The position numbers and the translations under genes were made by a program. From an uncultured Clostridia bacterium (GTDB lineage: Bacteria > Bacillota > Clostridia > Christensenellales > CAG-138), in the NCBI GenBank assembly GCA_944336475.1, contig CALVLD010000002.1, positions 1 through 64,000 of the forward strand: a DNA stretch of 64,000 nucleotides. The letters are read 5' to 3'. Below are positions 19,465 through 26,666 of this stretch, one piece after another. The notes beneath the pieces were generated by a model. That model saw nothing but the letters and a program-made list of their open reading frames with translations. It was not told the origin of the DNA and made no database searches. Position 1 is the first letter of the stretch, and every line of letters begins with the position of its first letter.

Positions 19465-19866
19465 ATGGACGAAAGACCGTTTGTAACCGATGTCGAAGCC
19501 CGTCTCAGGGAGGAGGCACGCACACAGGTCATGCAGCTTCTGGAGCTGCTGCACAACAAAAAGGCGTCGGATATCATTGCGATCGATGTCGCAGACAAAA
19601 CAATAATTACGGAATGGTTCGTCATCTGCAGCGGCAGCTCGATACTGCAGGTCAAGGCCATCTGCAACGAGGTGCTTGAGAAGTATCGCGAGATTGGGCT
19701 TTCCCTGCGCCGGCGTGAGGGATATGACGAAGGCCGTTGGATAGTGCTTGACTTCGGCTACATACTGCTTCATATCTTCCATCCGGAGGAGAGGGAGTAC
19801 TACACCATGGAGCGTCTCTGGATGGACGGAACCGGCAACGTTATCAAATATCCTGCGGCCGATTGA
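19465..19866 (+). CDS. rsfS: Ribosomal silencing factor RsfS
   Basis: A 133-residue RsfS/YbeB/Iojap protein. It binds uL14 on the large ribosomal subunit and blocks subunit joining when nutrients are short. Core motifs are visible: VADKTIITEWFVICSG, LRRREGYDEGRWIVLDFGYILLHIF and EREYYTMERLW. The ATG at 19465 follows GGAGG and begins one base after the nadD/yqeK stop. The longer frame back to 19399 lies inside the upstream gene and is not used. Confidence 0.95.
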   Translation: MDERPFVTDVEARLREEARTQVMQLLELLHNKKASDIIAIDVADKTIITEWFVICSGSSILQVKAICNEVLEKYREIGLSLRRREGYDEGRWIVLDFGYILLHIFHPEEREYYTMERLWMDGTGNVIKYPAAD

Positions 19867-19876
19867 GGAGCATGCT

Positions 19877-21424
19877 ATGGCATACAGTGCGCTGTACCGC
19901 CGGTATCGCCCCGAGACATTCGGAGAGATAGTCGGGCAACCGCATATCACAACGATACTGCAGAATCAGATCCGCACGGGTCGTGTTGCCCATGCGTACC
20001 TTTTCAGCGGCAGCCGTGGTACGGGCAAAACCAGTACGGCACGCATATTCGCCCGTGCCATAAACTGCCTGGAGCCTGTGGACGGTGAGCCGTGCGGCAG
20101 GTGTGCTGCGTGCCTTGAGGCGGATGGTGTGGATGTTATTGAGATAGACGCCGCCTCCAATTCACGAGTGGAGGAGATGCGTGCGCTCATCGAACGTGCG
20201 GAGCTTGCGCCGCTGAAGCTCGGCAGGAAGGTCTACATAATCGACGAGGCGCACATGCTCACCAAGAATGCTTCGAATGCGCTCCTAAAAACGCTTGAGG
20301 AGCCTCCTGCGCATGTGGTGTTTATACTGGCAACGACCGAACCTCAGATGCTTCCGCCCACAATAGTGTCCCGCTGCCAGAGGTTTGAGTTCCACAGGCT
20401 TTCGGTATCCGATATGGTCTCCACGATGCGCAGCGTACTCGAACGTGCCGGTGCGCACATTGACGATGATGGCCTTGCCATAATCGCCCGTGCAGCCGAG
20501 GGCGGCATGAGGGACTGCCTGAGCATCGCCGATCAGTGCCTCTCGTTCTGCGGAAGTGACATATCCGCCGACGATGTCCTGACGGTGCTAGGCAGCGTGA
20601 ATACCGATTTTCTCCGCAGAATGGCGGATGCCGTAATAAAATCCGATACTTCGTTGGTTATGCGTTATGTGGGCGAGATGGTCGAGTCGGGCCGGGACAT
20701 AGGCGTGTTCACGCTCGACCTTGCCAACCATTTCAGAGCACTGCTGCTTGCAAAGGTCTGCGGGAGCTGTACAGACATACTCGACTGCACCGCAGAAAGA
20801 ATGAACGATTACATCGAGCAGGCGCAGGGAGCGAGCAAGGAAAGGCTCGAAAGGGCATTGGAGGAGCTTTTGCGCCTCCAGCCGACGTTGCGCCTTGTTA
20901 CGATGCCGAGGGTACTGCTTGAGAGTACGCTGATGCGCATATGCAGGCCGCAGGATTCAAACGATATGCTCGCTTTAAGCGACAGGGTGAGGGAGCTTGA
21001 GGACAAGCTGAAAAACGGCTTGCTAATGGCTGCTTCATCAAAGCAGGACGACAAGCGGCAGCCCACATCAAAGCCCGTTAAGCCGGACTATGAGCTCGTG
21101 CCCGATGCTACGCCCGATGGGGACGAGATGTATGGCAAGCTGCTCGACCATCTCGCATCCCCCGATGGGGATAGGTCGCTGTATGCTATGTTAGGCACAT
21201 CAAAGGCGCATTGGACTGCCGGAGGCGTGCTGCACATCTGCTTCGATGCGGAAACGCAGGGCTCATACGGCTATGTCAGCTCAAGGGATATGCGAGCCGT
21301 GCTGAACGGCGCAGCAAATAAGTGTATTTCACCGTACAGGGTAGAGGTTGAGATCCGCCTTGCAGGAGAGATAAAACAGAACAGAAAGAATAGCTTTCAC
21401 AACGTAAAGATAGAGGAGGAATAA
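19877..21424 (+). CDS. dnaX: DNA polymerase III subunit gamma/tau
   Basis: A 515-residue clamp-loader ATPase. It has Walker A (GSRGTGKTSTARI), the zinc site (CGRCAACLEA plus the preceding C), the DEAH-like IDEAHMLT, sensor 1 (ATTEPQMLPPTIVSRCQRFEF) and the C-terminal collar. The start MAYSALYRRYRP is canonical behind GAGGAG; the frame upstream of 19877 overlaps rsfS and is rejected. No A-rich slippery site for a short gamma form was seen. Unlike many Firmicutes it is followed by hisS, not by ybaB-recR. Confidence 0.95.
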   Translation: MAYSALYRRYRPETFGEIVGQPHITTILQNQIRTGRVAHAYLFSGSRGTGKTSTARIFARAINCLEPVDGEPCGRCAACLEADGVDVIEIDAASNSRVEEMRALIERAELAPLKLGRKVYIIDEAHMLTKNASNALLKTLEEPPAHVVFILATTEPQMLPPTIVSRCQRFEFHRLSVSDMVSTMRSVLERAGAHIDDDGLAIIARAAEGGMRDCLSIADQCLSFCGSDISADDVLTVLGSVNTDFLRRMADAVIKSDTSLVMRYVGEMVESGRDIGVFTLDLANHFRALLLAKVCGSCTDILDCTAERMNDYIEQAQGASKERLERALEELLRLQPTLRLVTMPRVLLESTLMRICRPQDSNDMLALSDRVRELEDKLKNGLLMAASSKQDDKRQPTSKPVKPDYELVPDATPDGDEMYGKLLDHLASPDGDRSLYAMLGTSKAHWTAGGVLHICFDAETQGSYGYVSSRDMRAVLNGAANKCISPYRVEVEIRLAGEIKQNRKNSFHNVKIEEE

Positions 21425-21425
21425 T

Positions 21426-22688
21426 ATGCAGCAGATACAGGCGCCAAAGGGAACAAAGGACATAATCCCGTCCGAAAGCCACAAGTGGCACTATATTGAA
21501 GACGAGATACGCAAACAGTGCGAGCTGTTTGGCGCAAGCGAGGTACGCACGCCCATAATCGAGCATACCGAGCTCTTTCTGCGAGGCGTGGGCGACACTA
21601 CCGACATCGTCCAAAAGGAGATGTACACATTCCTTGACAAGGGCGGACGATCCATAACCCTCAAGCCCGAGGGCACAGCAGGCATAGTCAGAGCATTTCT
21701 GGAGAACAGGCTCTTCAACGAGCCCATGCCGCAGAAGCTCTACTACCTGTATTCGCCCACATTCCGCTACGAAAAGCCCCAGGCAGGGCGCTATCGCGAG
21801 CATCACCAGTTCGGCGTGGAGTTCATCGGGTCATATTCCCCAAAAACCGATGCCGAGGTTATTATACTTGCCATGACGCTGTTCAAAAAGCTGGGCATAA
21901 CACAGCTCGGTCTGCACATCAACAGTATTGGCTGCCCCGTGTGCAGAAAGGCGTACAATGCCGCACTGCATGATTACTTCATGGGCTATGCGGACGATAT
22001 GTGCCAGACCTGCAGAACCAGGCTCGATACCAATCCAATGAGGATAATCGACTGCAAGGTGCCGCAGTGCAAGGAGATAGCAAAGCACGCACCCAGGACG
22101 GTGGACTATCTCTGTGATGATTGCAAGGAGCATTTTGAGGGTGTAAAACGCTGCCTGGAGGCGACCGGTGTGGAGTATAAAGTCGATCCGGACATAGTCC
22201 GTGGGCTTGACTACTACACCGGCACGGTGTTTGAGGTGGTATCCGACCGAATAGGCGCACAGGGCACTGTCTGCGGCGGCGGCAGATACAACGGCCTTAT
22301 TGAGGAGCTTGGTGGTCAAAGCCTGCCTGCGGTAGGCTTCGGCATGGGAATGGAAAGGCTCATCGCGGTAATGGAAAATAACGAGGTGAATTTCCCTGCG
22401 CCGCCTTCGGTGACCGTATATGTTGCGGCCATGGGCGAGGCGGCACGCTTAAAGGCGTTCGCACTCGTGCAGGAGCTGCGGAGCAAGGGCATATCCGCTG
22501 AATTTGACCATATGGACAGGAGCCTAAAGGCGCAGCTCAAGTATGCCAACAAGCTCGGAAGCGTCTATACAACGGTGCTTGGCGACGATGAGCTGACAGC
22601 CGGCAGTGTCAGAGTAAAGTGCATGGCGGACGGGACGGAAGAGGCGGTGGAGCTCGATCGCCTCGCAGATTACTTCGACATGAAGTGA
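21426..22688 (+). CDS. hisS: Histidyl-tRNA synthetase
   Basis: A 420-residue class II synthetase. Motif 2 surrounds FRYEKPQAGRYREHHQFGVE, the histidine A box is VRGLDYYTGTVFEVV, and GGGRYNGLIEELGG follows. The C-terminal anticodon-binding domain spans about residues 325-420. An insertion with paired cysteines (CPVC, CQTC, CDDC) resembles that in other Firmicutes HisRS. The ATG follows AGAGGAGG and overlaps the end of dnaX by spacing only. It is the last gene of the nadD operon. Confidence 0.95.
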   Translation: MQQIQAPKGTKDIIPSESHKWHYIEDEIRKQCELFGASEVRTPIIEHTELFLRGVGDTTDIVQKEMYTFLDKGGRSITLKPEGTAGIVRAFLENRLFNEPMPQKLYYLYSPTFRYEKPQAGRYREHHQFGVEFIGSYSPKTDAEVIILAMTLFKKLGITQLGLHINSIGCPVCRKAYNAALHDYFMGYADDMCQTCRTRLDTNPMRIIDCKVPQCKEIAKHAPRTVDYLCDDCKEHFEGVKRCLEATGVEYKVDPDIVRGLDYYTGTVFEVVSDRIGAQGTVCGGGRYNGLIEELGGQSLPAVGFGMGMERLIAVMENNEVNFPAPPSVTVYVAAMGEAARLKAFALVQELRSKGISAEFDHMDRSLKAQLKYANKLGSVYTTVLGDDELTAGSVRVKCMADGTEEAVELDRLADYFDMK

Positions 22689-22714
22689 CGCTCCATATCC
22701 ACAGCAGGAATATT

Positions 22715-22750
22715 GACCCGTGCGGGCAATACCGTCCGCACGGGTCTTTC
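22715..22750 (+). terminator. Terminator of the nadD-rsfS-dnaX-hisS operon
   Basis: GACCCGTGCGG (22715-22725) pairs with CCGCACGGGTC (22736-22746), 11 bp without mismatch, followed by TTTCTT. Confidence 0.9.
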
Positions 22751-22796
22751 TTCATTTGCCTCAGCGCCCAAGCGAGCACGACCGCATGACACATGT

Positions 22797-22825
22797 TTGC
22801 GCCCGTTTGCCAAATGTGCTATAAT
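22797..22825 (+). promoter_or_regulatory. Promoter of the glycosyltransferase gene
   Basis: TTGCGC (22797-22802) and TATAAT (22820-22825) with a 17-bp spacer, followed by AAAGGAGGG at 22835-22843. Confidence 0.8.
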
Positions 22826-22853
22826 GTGCCCGCTAAAGGAGGGAGCAGCCCCG

Positions 22854-24377
22854 TTGAACAACGCTGAAATAACCGTAATACTGCCTGTATACAGGCCGAG
22901 TGAGCAGCTCAACCGCTATGTTGAGGGGCTGCTTGCTGTGGGCATAGGCCGTGTCGTGGTGGCGGACGGCGGCAGTGGGGAGGAGTATGCACATATCTTC
23001 GCAGGACTTGAGACTCTTCCCTCGTGCAAGGTTATACGTTCCGACGGTGACTGCGGCAGAGGGCGTGCGCTTAAAGCGGCGTTTGGGTATTGCAGGGAGA
23101 GCATAAACTGCGGCGTGTTCGTTACCGCCGATTACGATGGCGGCTACGCACCGGATGATATCCTGACGGTAGCGGCACAGGCGTCGGAGTACCCGGGCGA
23201 GCTTGTGCTCGGCGCAAGGGTGTCTTGTGACAAAAAAAGCAAAAGCCGCCGCCGAGGTACTGCCGTGCGCATACTGTTCAAGCTGCTCTATGGCATGGAT
23301 CTGTCAGATCCCATGACCGGACTGAGGGGCTTCTCCCACACGCTGCTTGACAGACTCATATCCATCCGAGGAGCTCGCTATGAGTATGAGATAACCCAAC
23401 TGATACTCCTACACAAGCGCGGCATAGCGATACGGGAGGTACCTGTTTCAAACGTGCATACCGCCGATTGGGTATCGCATTTCAGACCGCTTGCCGACGG
23501 CATACGGGTGTTTGGCGCAATGATGCTCAACCTTGGACTGTACCTCTTCTCCAGCCTCTCGGCAACAGCTGCCGATCAGCTCATATTCTATTTTATCATA
23601 AAGTATGTCGACCTGTTTGGGGGCAGGATGTGGCTGTCCACGCTTGTTGCAACTGTCACGGCAAGGGTGTTTTCGTCGGCACTTAACCTTTTCATCAACT
23701 ATAAGCTCGTTTTCAACGGCAGAACAAAGCGGAGCATATGCCGCTACTACACCCTATGGGTGGCGCAGCTTACCGTTGCTTACGGCTGCAACTATATTTG
23801 GAAGAGTTTGTTCGCCTCTGAGCTTGTCGTGACGGCGATGAAGACCGCAAGCGACTTCGTACTGTCCCTTATATCCTACCAGGTGCAGTGCAACTGGGTT
23901 TTTGCCGATATGCGCAGGAGCACGTCTTTCTTCACCTTCAAGGAGCGCATGGCCCGTCTGCTTCGCAGAAAGCCCAGGTCAATGGTATTGTCCGATCCCG
24001 ACGGAGCGATATACATCGTCAAGGCGCAGACGTATAGGCAGAAGCTGGATGTTGCACTCGGTCTCGGGTTCGACACGCATATGATAGCAGAGGATATGCC
24101 TTCGGGGCTGAAGGCCATCGATCCAAATGCAAACGATGCGACTGAATGTGTGCTTAGGTGCTTGGGCATGAGGCAGAGCATACTGATGTTCACGGAGGGG
24201 ATCGAGATCACTCCCATGCTCTGCGATATATGCGATGCCTGCGTTGAGAGATACGGGAGTGCGCCCAATGTCGTGCCACTTGTGCTCGACGTGCAAAGGC
24301 ATTTTATATGCGAGTATCCCCCCGTGAAGTATGACGATACGGAAGCGATGCTACGCTTTGTCAACCGCTCGATTTAA
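22854..24377 (+). CDS. Glycosyltransferase family 2 fused to GtrA-like membrane domain, with extra C-terminal domain
   Basis: A 507-residue protein in three parts. Residues 1-220 are a GT-2 enzyme of the dolichyl/polyprenyl-phosphate sugar synthase kind (VVVADGGSGEEY, metal-binding VTADYDGGYAPDDI, DPMTGLRGF). Residues about 235-360 hold four hydrophobic helices of the GtrA type, which move polyprenyl-linked sugars across the membrane. The last 150 residues form a soluble segment I do not recognise. The start is TTG at 22854, the only start placed between the ribosome-binding site and the domain; the ATG upstream overlaps the promoter. It probably supplies a lipid-linked sugar for wall polymers or glycosylation. 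Confidence 0.85.
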   Translation: MNNAEITVILPVYRPSEQLNRYVEGLLAVGIGRVVVADGGSGEEYAHIFAGLETLPSCKVIRSDGDCGRGRALKAAFGYCRESINCGVFVTADYDGGYAPDDILTVAAQASEYPGELVLGARVSCDKKSKSRRRGTAVRILFKLLYGMDLSDPMTGLRGFSHTLLDRLISIRGARYEYEITQLILLHKRGIAIREVPVSNVHTADWVSHFRPLADGIRVFGAMMLNLGLYLFSSLSATAADQLIFYFIIKYVDLFGGRMWLSTLVATVTARVFSSALNLFINYKLVFNGRTKRSICRYYTLWVAQLTVAYGCNYIWKSLFASELVVTAMKTASDFVLSLISYQVQCNWVFADMRRSTSFFTFKERMARLLRRKPRSMVLSDPDGAIYIVKAQTYRQKLDVALGLGFDTHMIAEDMPSGLKAIDPNANDATECVLRCLGMRQSILMFTEGIEITPMLCDICDACVERYGSAPNVVPLVLDVQRHFICEYPPVKYDDTEAMLRFVNRSI

Positions 24378-24381
24378 CAAA

Positions 24382-24424
24382 AGCAGACCGTCCGAGGAGG
24401 GTAAACTCGGACGGCCTGCTTTTT
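24382..24424. terminator. Bidirectional terminator between convergent genes
   Basis: A 15-bp stem (24382-24396 with 24406-24420, one mismatch) has TTTT after it on the plus strand. On the minus strand the same hairpin is followed by TTTTG, serving the convergent DUF4097 gene. Confidence 0.85.
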
Positions 24425-24430
24425 GACGGA

Positions 24431-25585
24431 TCAGCAGTTTATGCTTATGGAAGTATCGCCCCCGTGGCTCCTTATGTCCACAGCGGTTCTGCCACTGCCG
24501 ACCACACAGCCAAAGCTGCCCTTGAAAATCTGCTTCGTCTCGCCGTGCTCAAGCGCATTCGTACCGCCTGCTGAAGCGCACTTGATGGATGCGCCCTCCC
24601 CGTTCCGGAGCTTCAAATCTATGTCGCCCCCGGAAGATGTAAGTGATATGGAGTTTGCATCGGCAACGGAGGCTTTAATATCACCGCCTGCCGTGACTGC
24701 GGAGAGCGAGCATGCATTTTTGCAGCATATGCTAACATCACCGCCACTGGAACGAACATTAATACTCCGACAGTCGCCGCAGTCGATGCCTACATCGCCA
24801 CCGCTGCTGACGGCGCTGAGCTTGTTGGATACGAGCCCTTTGGTCTTTATATCCCCTCCTGCGGTCTTAAGACTGCATTCAGGAGCTTCTGCAGAGTCAA
24901 TGTCTATATCTCCACCGGAGGTGGAGGCATTGAGTGCGCCTGTCCTTATGCCCGATAAATCTATGTCTCCTCCTGCCGTCCTGCATTCAAATCGTGATGC
25001 TGTGCATGACGTAAACCGCAGGTTGCCGCCTGCCGTGCTTGCCGTGAAGGTGTCCGCCGTGATGCCTTCAGCGTCAAGGCTGCCGGTTCGCACGTCTATG
25101 GTATCCATGCGCCGAGGCAGGACTATGGTTATATTGAGCGGCGGGCGAAGTCTGAACGACCTGTGTGCCCATCTGCTTTCACTGCGCCAACGCAGACACA
25201 TTGTACCGTCAACGGTCTCAACTACACATTCGTCGATGAGCTTTCTGTTCCCCGATATCTTCACATCGGGGTAGGTTACGTCACCCGATGCAAGCTCAAC
25301 CTTTGCGTGAATATTCAGCTTTATGTGCCGCACATCGGCATAATCGCCTGTAAACGGCAGCACAACATCGTGCTCGGCAGAGTCAGGAGCATGGGTAAGC
25401 TCACGCAGTGCCTCAACACATTCATCAACGGAGCCCAGCTCCTCGATTATCTGTGCGTCTGTTTTACCGGCAAGCTCACCCTCGGCAAACGCCTTGATGC
25501 ACTCTGCCATTATTTCAGCCATTGAATCTGCATCAAATTCCGAAAGCGCGCTCTTCATGCATTCCAAATACTCGGATTTGTTCAT
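24431..25585 (-). CDS. DUF1700/DUF4097 protein with GGD beta-ladder repeats
   Basis: A 384-residue protein. The first 75 residues form a helical DUF1700 (HAAS) segment (MNKSEYLECMKSAL...), and the rest is a DUF4097-type beta-helix. At least eight turns of about 20 residues carry the pattern (T/S)(A/S)GGD(I/V), each turn adding one rung. No signal peptide or membrane helix is seen, so it may be cytoplasmic or held by partners. The ATG at 25585 follows AGGAGGG, 13 bp after the padR stop. PadR plus DUF1700/DUF4097 pairs are common in Firmicutes and often respond to envelope stress; the molecular role is unproven. Confidence 0.85.
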   Translation of the reverse strand: MNKSEYLECMKSALSEFDADSMAEIMAECIKAFAEGELAGKTDAQIIEELGSVDECVEALRELTHAPDSAEHDVVLPFTGDYADVRHIKLNIHAKVELASGDVTYPDVKISGNRKLIDECVVETVDGTMCLRWRSESRWAHRSFRLRPPLNITIVLPRRMDTIDVRTGSLDAEGITADTFTASTAGGNLRFTSCTASRFECRTAGGDIDLSGIRTGALNASTSGGDIDIDSAEAPECSLKTAGGDIKTKGLVSNKLSAVSSGGDVGIDCGDCRSINVRSSGGDVSICCKNACSLSAVTAGGDIKASVADANSISLTSSGGDIDLKLRNGEGASIKCASAGGTNALEHGETKQIFKGSFGCVVGSGRTAVDIRSHGGDTSISINC

Positions 25586-25598
25586 ATAGTCCCTCCTG

Positions 25599-25925
25599 TC
25601 AGTTTCCGATAAGTTTGTCAACACAGCCAACAAAAGAATGCCATTCGGCCACCATGCGTTTTGCTGAATCCCTTCCCGAATCTGTCAGGTGATAGTATTT
25701 CCTGGCAGGGCCGTCGCTTGATTCAACCAGATATGTAACTACAAGCCCGTCGGATTTGAGCCGCTTCAGTATCAGATAAAGCGTGCCCGCAGCAACATCC
25801 AACTCATGTGATATGGCCTCCGTCAGCTCGTATCCATAGCGGTCTCTGCTGCGAAGCAGACACAGCACGCACATCTCAAGCGCACCGCGCTTAAACTGTG
25901 AATTGGTGATTGGGACTTGCTCCAT
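25599..25925 (-). CDS. PadR family transcriptional regulator
   Basis: A 108-residue winged-helix repressor. The core reads GALEMCVLCLL, RYGYELTEAI, GTLYLILKRLKSDGL and the wing ARKYYHLTDSGR, typical of short (PadR-s2) members. The ATG at 25925 follows AGGAGGT; the frame upstream is AT-rich promoter DNA. It is cotranscribed with the DUF4097 gene. A near-perfect 23-bp palindrome over its own -35 region suggests autorepression, so the repressor likely controls its own operon. Confidence 0.9.
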   Translation of the reverse strand: MEQVPITNSQFKRGALEMCVLCLLRSRDRYGYELTEAISHELDVAAGTLYLILKRLKSDGLVVTYLVESSDGPARKYYHLTDSGRDSAKRMVAEWHSFVGCVDKLIGN

Positions 25926-25955
25926 ATGGCTACCTCCTGCTCTGTTGATAAATAC

Positions 25956-25990
25956 ATAATAACACATACTATAATGCGATGCAATATAGT
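25956..25990 (-). promoter_or_regulatory. padR promoter with overlapping palindromic operator
   Basis: On the minus strand TTGCAT (25979-25984) and TATTAT (25956-25961) are 17 bp apart. A 23-bp inverted repeat (25968-25990, arms ACTATA-x-TGC and GCA-x-TATAGT) covers the -35 box and spacer, the expected place for a PadR operator. Confidence 0.75.
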
Positions 25991-26025
25991 AAAATAAATA
26001 TATTATGAGATTGAACCGCTGACTG

Positions 26026-26073
26026 TTGACATTAAAGTATGAATGTATTATCATATGAATATAAATTCATATG
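26026..26073 (+). promoter_or_regulatory. Metal operon promoter with ArsR-type operator
   Basis: TTGACA (26026-26031) and TATCAT (26049-26054) are 17 bp apart. A perfect inverted repeat with 9-bp arms CATATGAAT/ATTCATATG around ATAA (26052-26073) overlaps the -10 box and start point. This matches the family operator style (TGAA-N-TTCA cores), so metal should relieve repression. Confidence 0.85.
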
Positions 26074-26088
26074 AAGGAGGGTTCATGA

Positions 26089-26454
26089 ATGGCTCGCAAG
26101 CATGACCACAGCTCTGTGATAGAGGCGGTCTCGGCAAAGCTCCCGTCGGATGAATTGCTCTGTGACCTCGGGGATCTGTTCAAGCTGTTCGGGGATACCA
26201 CACGCATAAAGATACTCTACGCTCTGTTTGAATCTGAGCTGTGCGTGTGCGCCATAGCCGAGCTGCTCAAAATGGAACAGTCTGCAATATCGCATCAGCT
26301 TAGAATATTGAAGAATGCCAAGCTCATAAACTGCAGGCGCAGCGGCAGAACCAACATCTACTACCTTGCAGACGATCATGTACGCAGCATAATTGAGCAG
26401 GGGTTCGACCATTTGACAGAGGAGGATGACCATGAAGAGGACGTACAGGCTTGA
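26089..26454 (+). CDS. ArsR/SmtB family metal-responsive repressor
   Basis: A 121-residue winged-helix regulator. The recognition region is MEQSAISHQLRILKNAKLI, preceded by ESELCVCAIAELL, which places a CxC pair in helix alpha-3 as in CadC/ArsR-type thiol sensors. A C-terminal helix, DDHVRSIIEQGFDHL plus an acidic DDHEED tail, could form the alpha-5 Zn2+ site seen in SmtB/CzrA. The ATG at 26089 follows AAGGAGG. It heads the operon with the HMA protein and P-type ATPase and has a matching operator. Cd2+, Zn2+ or Pb2+ are the likely signals. Confidence 0.92.
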   Translation: MARKHDHSSVIEAVSAKLPSDELLCDLGDLFKLFGDTTRIKILYALFESELCVCAIAELLKMEQSAISHQLRILKNAKLINCRRSGRTNIYYLADDHVRSIIEQGFDHLTEEDDHEEDVQA

Positions 26455-26653
26455 AAATATTGACTGCGCAAACTGTGCCGCCAAGATCGAGCATGCCATA
26501 TCAAGGCTGGACGGCGTGACCGGAGCAAGCATAAATTTTTTTGCGCAGAATCTCGTCATCGATGCGGATGAGGAGCGTTTCGACGACATTATGAAAAAGG
26601 CATTGAAGGCCGCACGCAGGGTGGAGCCCGACTGCGAGTTTATTTCCATGTGA
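26432..26653 (+). CDS. Small heavy-metal-binding (HMA) protein
   Basis: A 73-residue ferredoxin-like HMA domain with the metal site NIDCANCAAKIE (CxxC) near the N-terminus. In most Zn/Cd ATPases this domain is fused to the pump; here it is a separate protein just before the pump gene, so it probably delivers metal to it. The ATG at 26432 lies 6 bp after GGAGG and overlaps the arsR end by 23 bp, suggesting coupled translation. An ATG two codons earlier is closer to the ribosome-binding site and less likely. Confidence 0.9.
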   Translation: MKRTYRLENIDCANCAAKIEHAISRLDGVTGASINFFAQNLVIDADEERFDDIMKKALKAARRVEPDCEFISM

Positions 26654-26666
26654 GCAGGAGGCTTTT

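Noticed and set aside
19877-21424. Programmed frameshift in dnaX
   Set aside because: No A-rich slippery heptamer with a following stem was seen.
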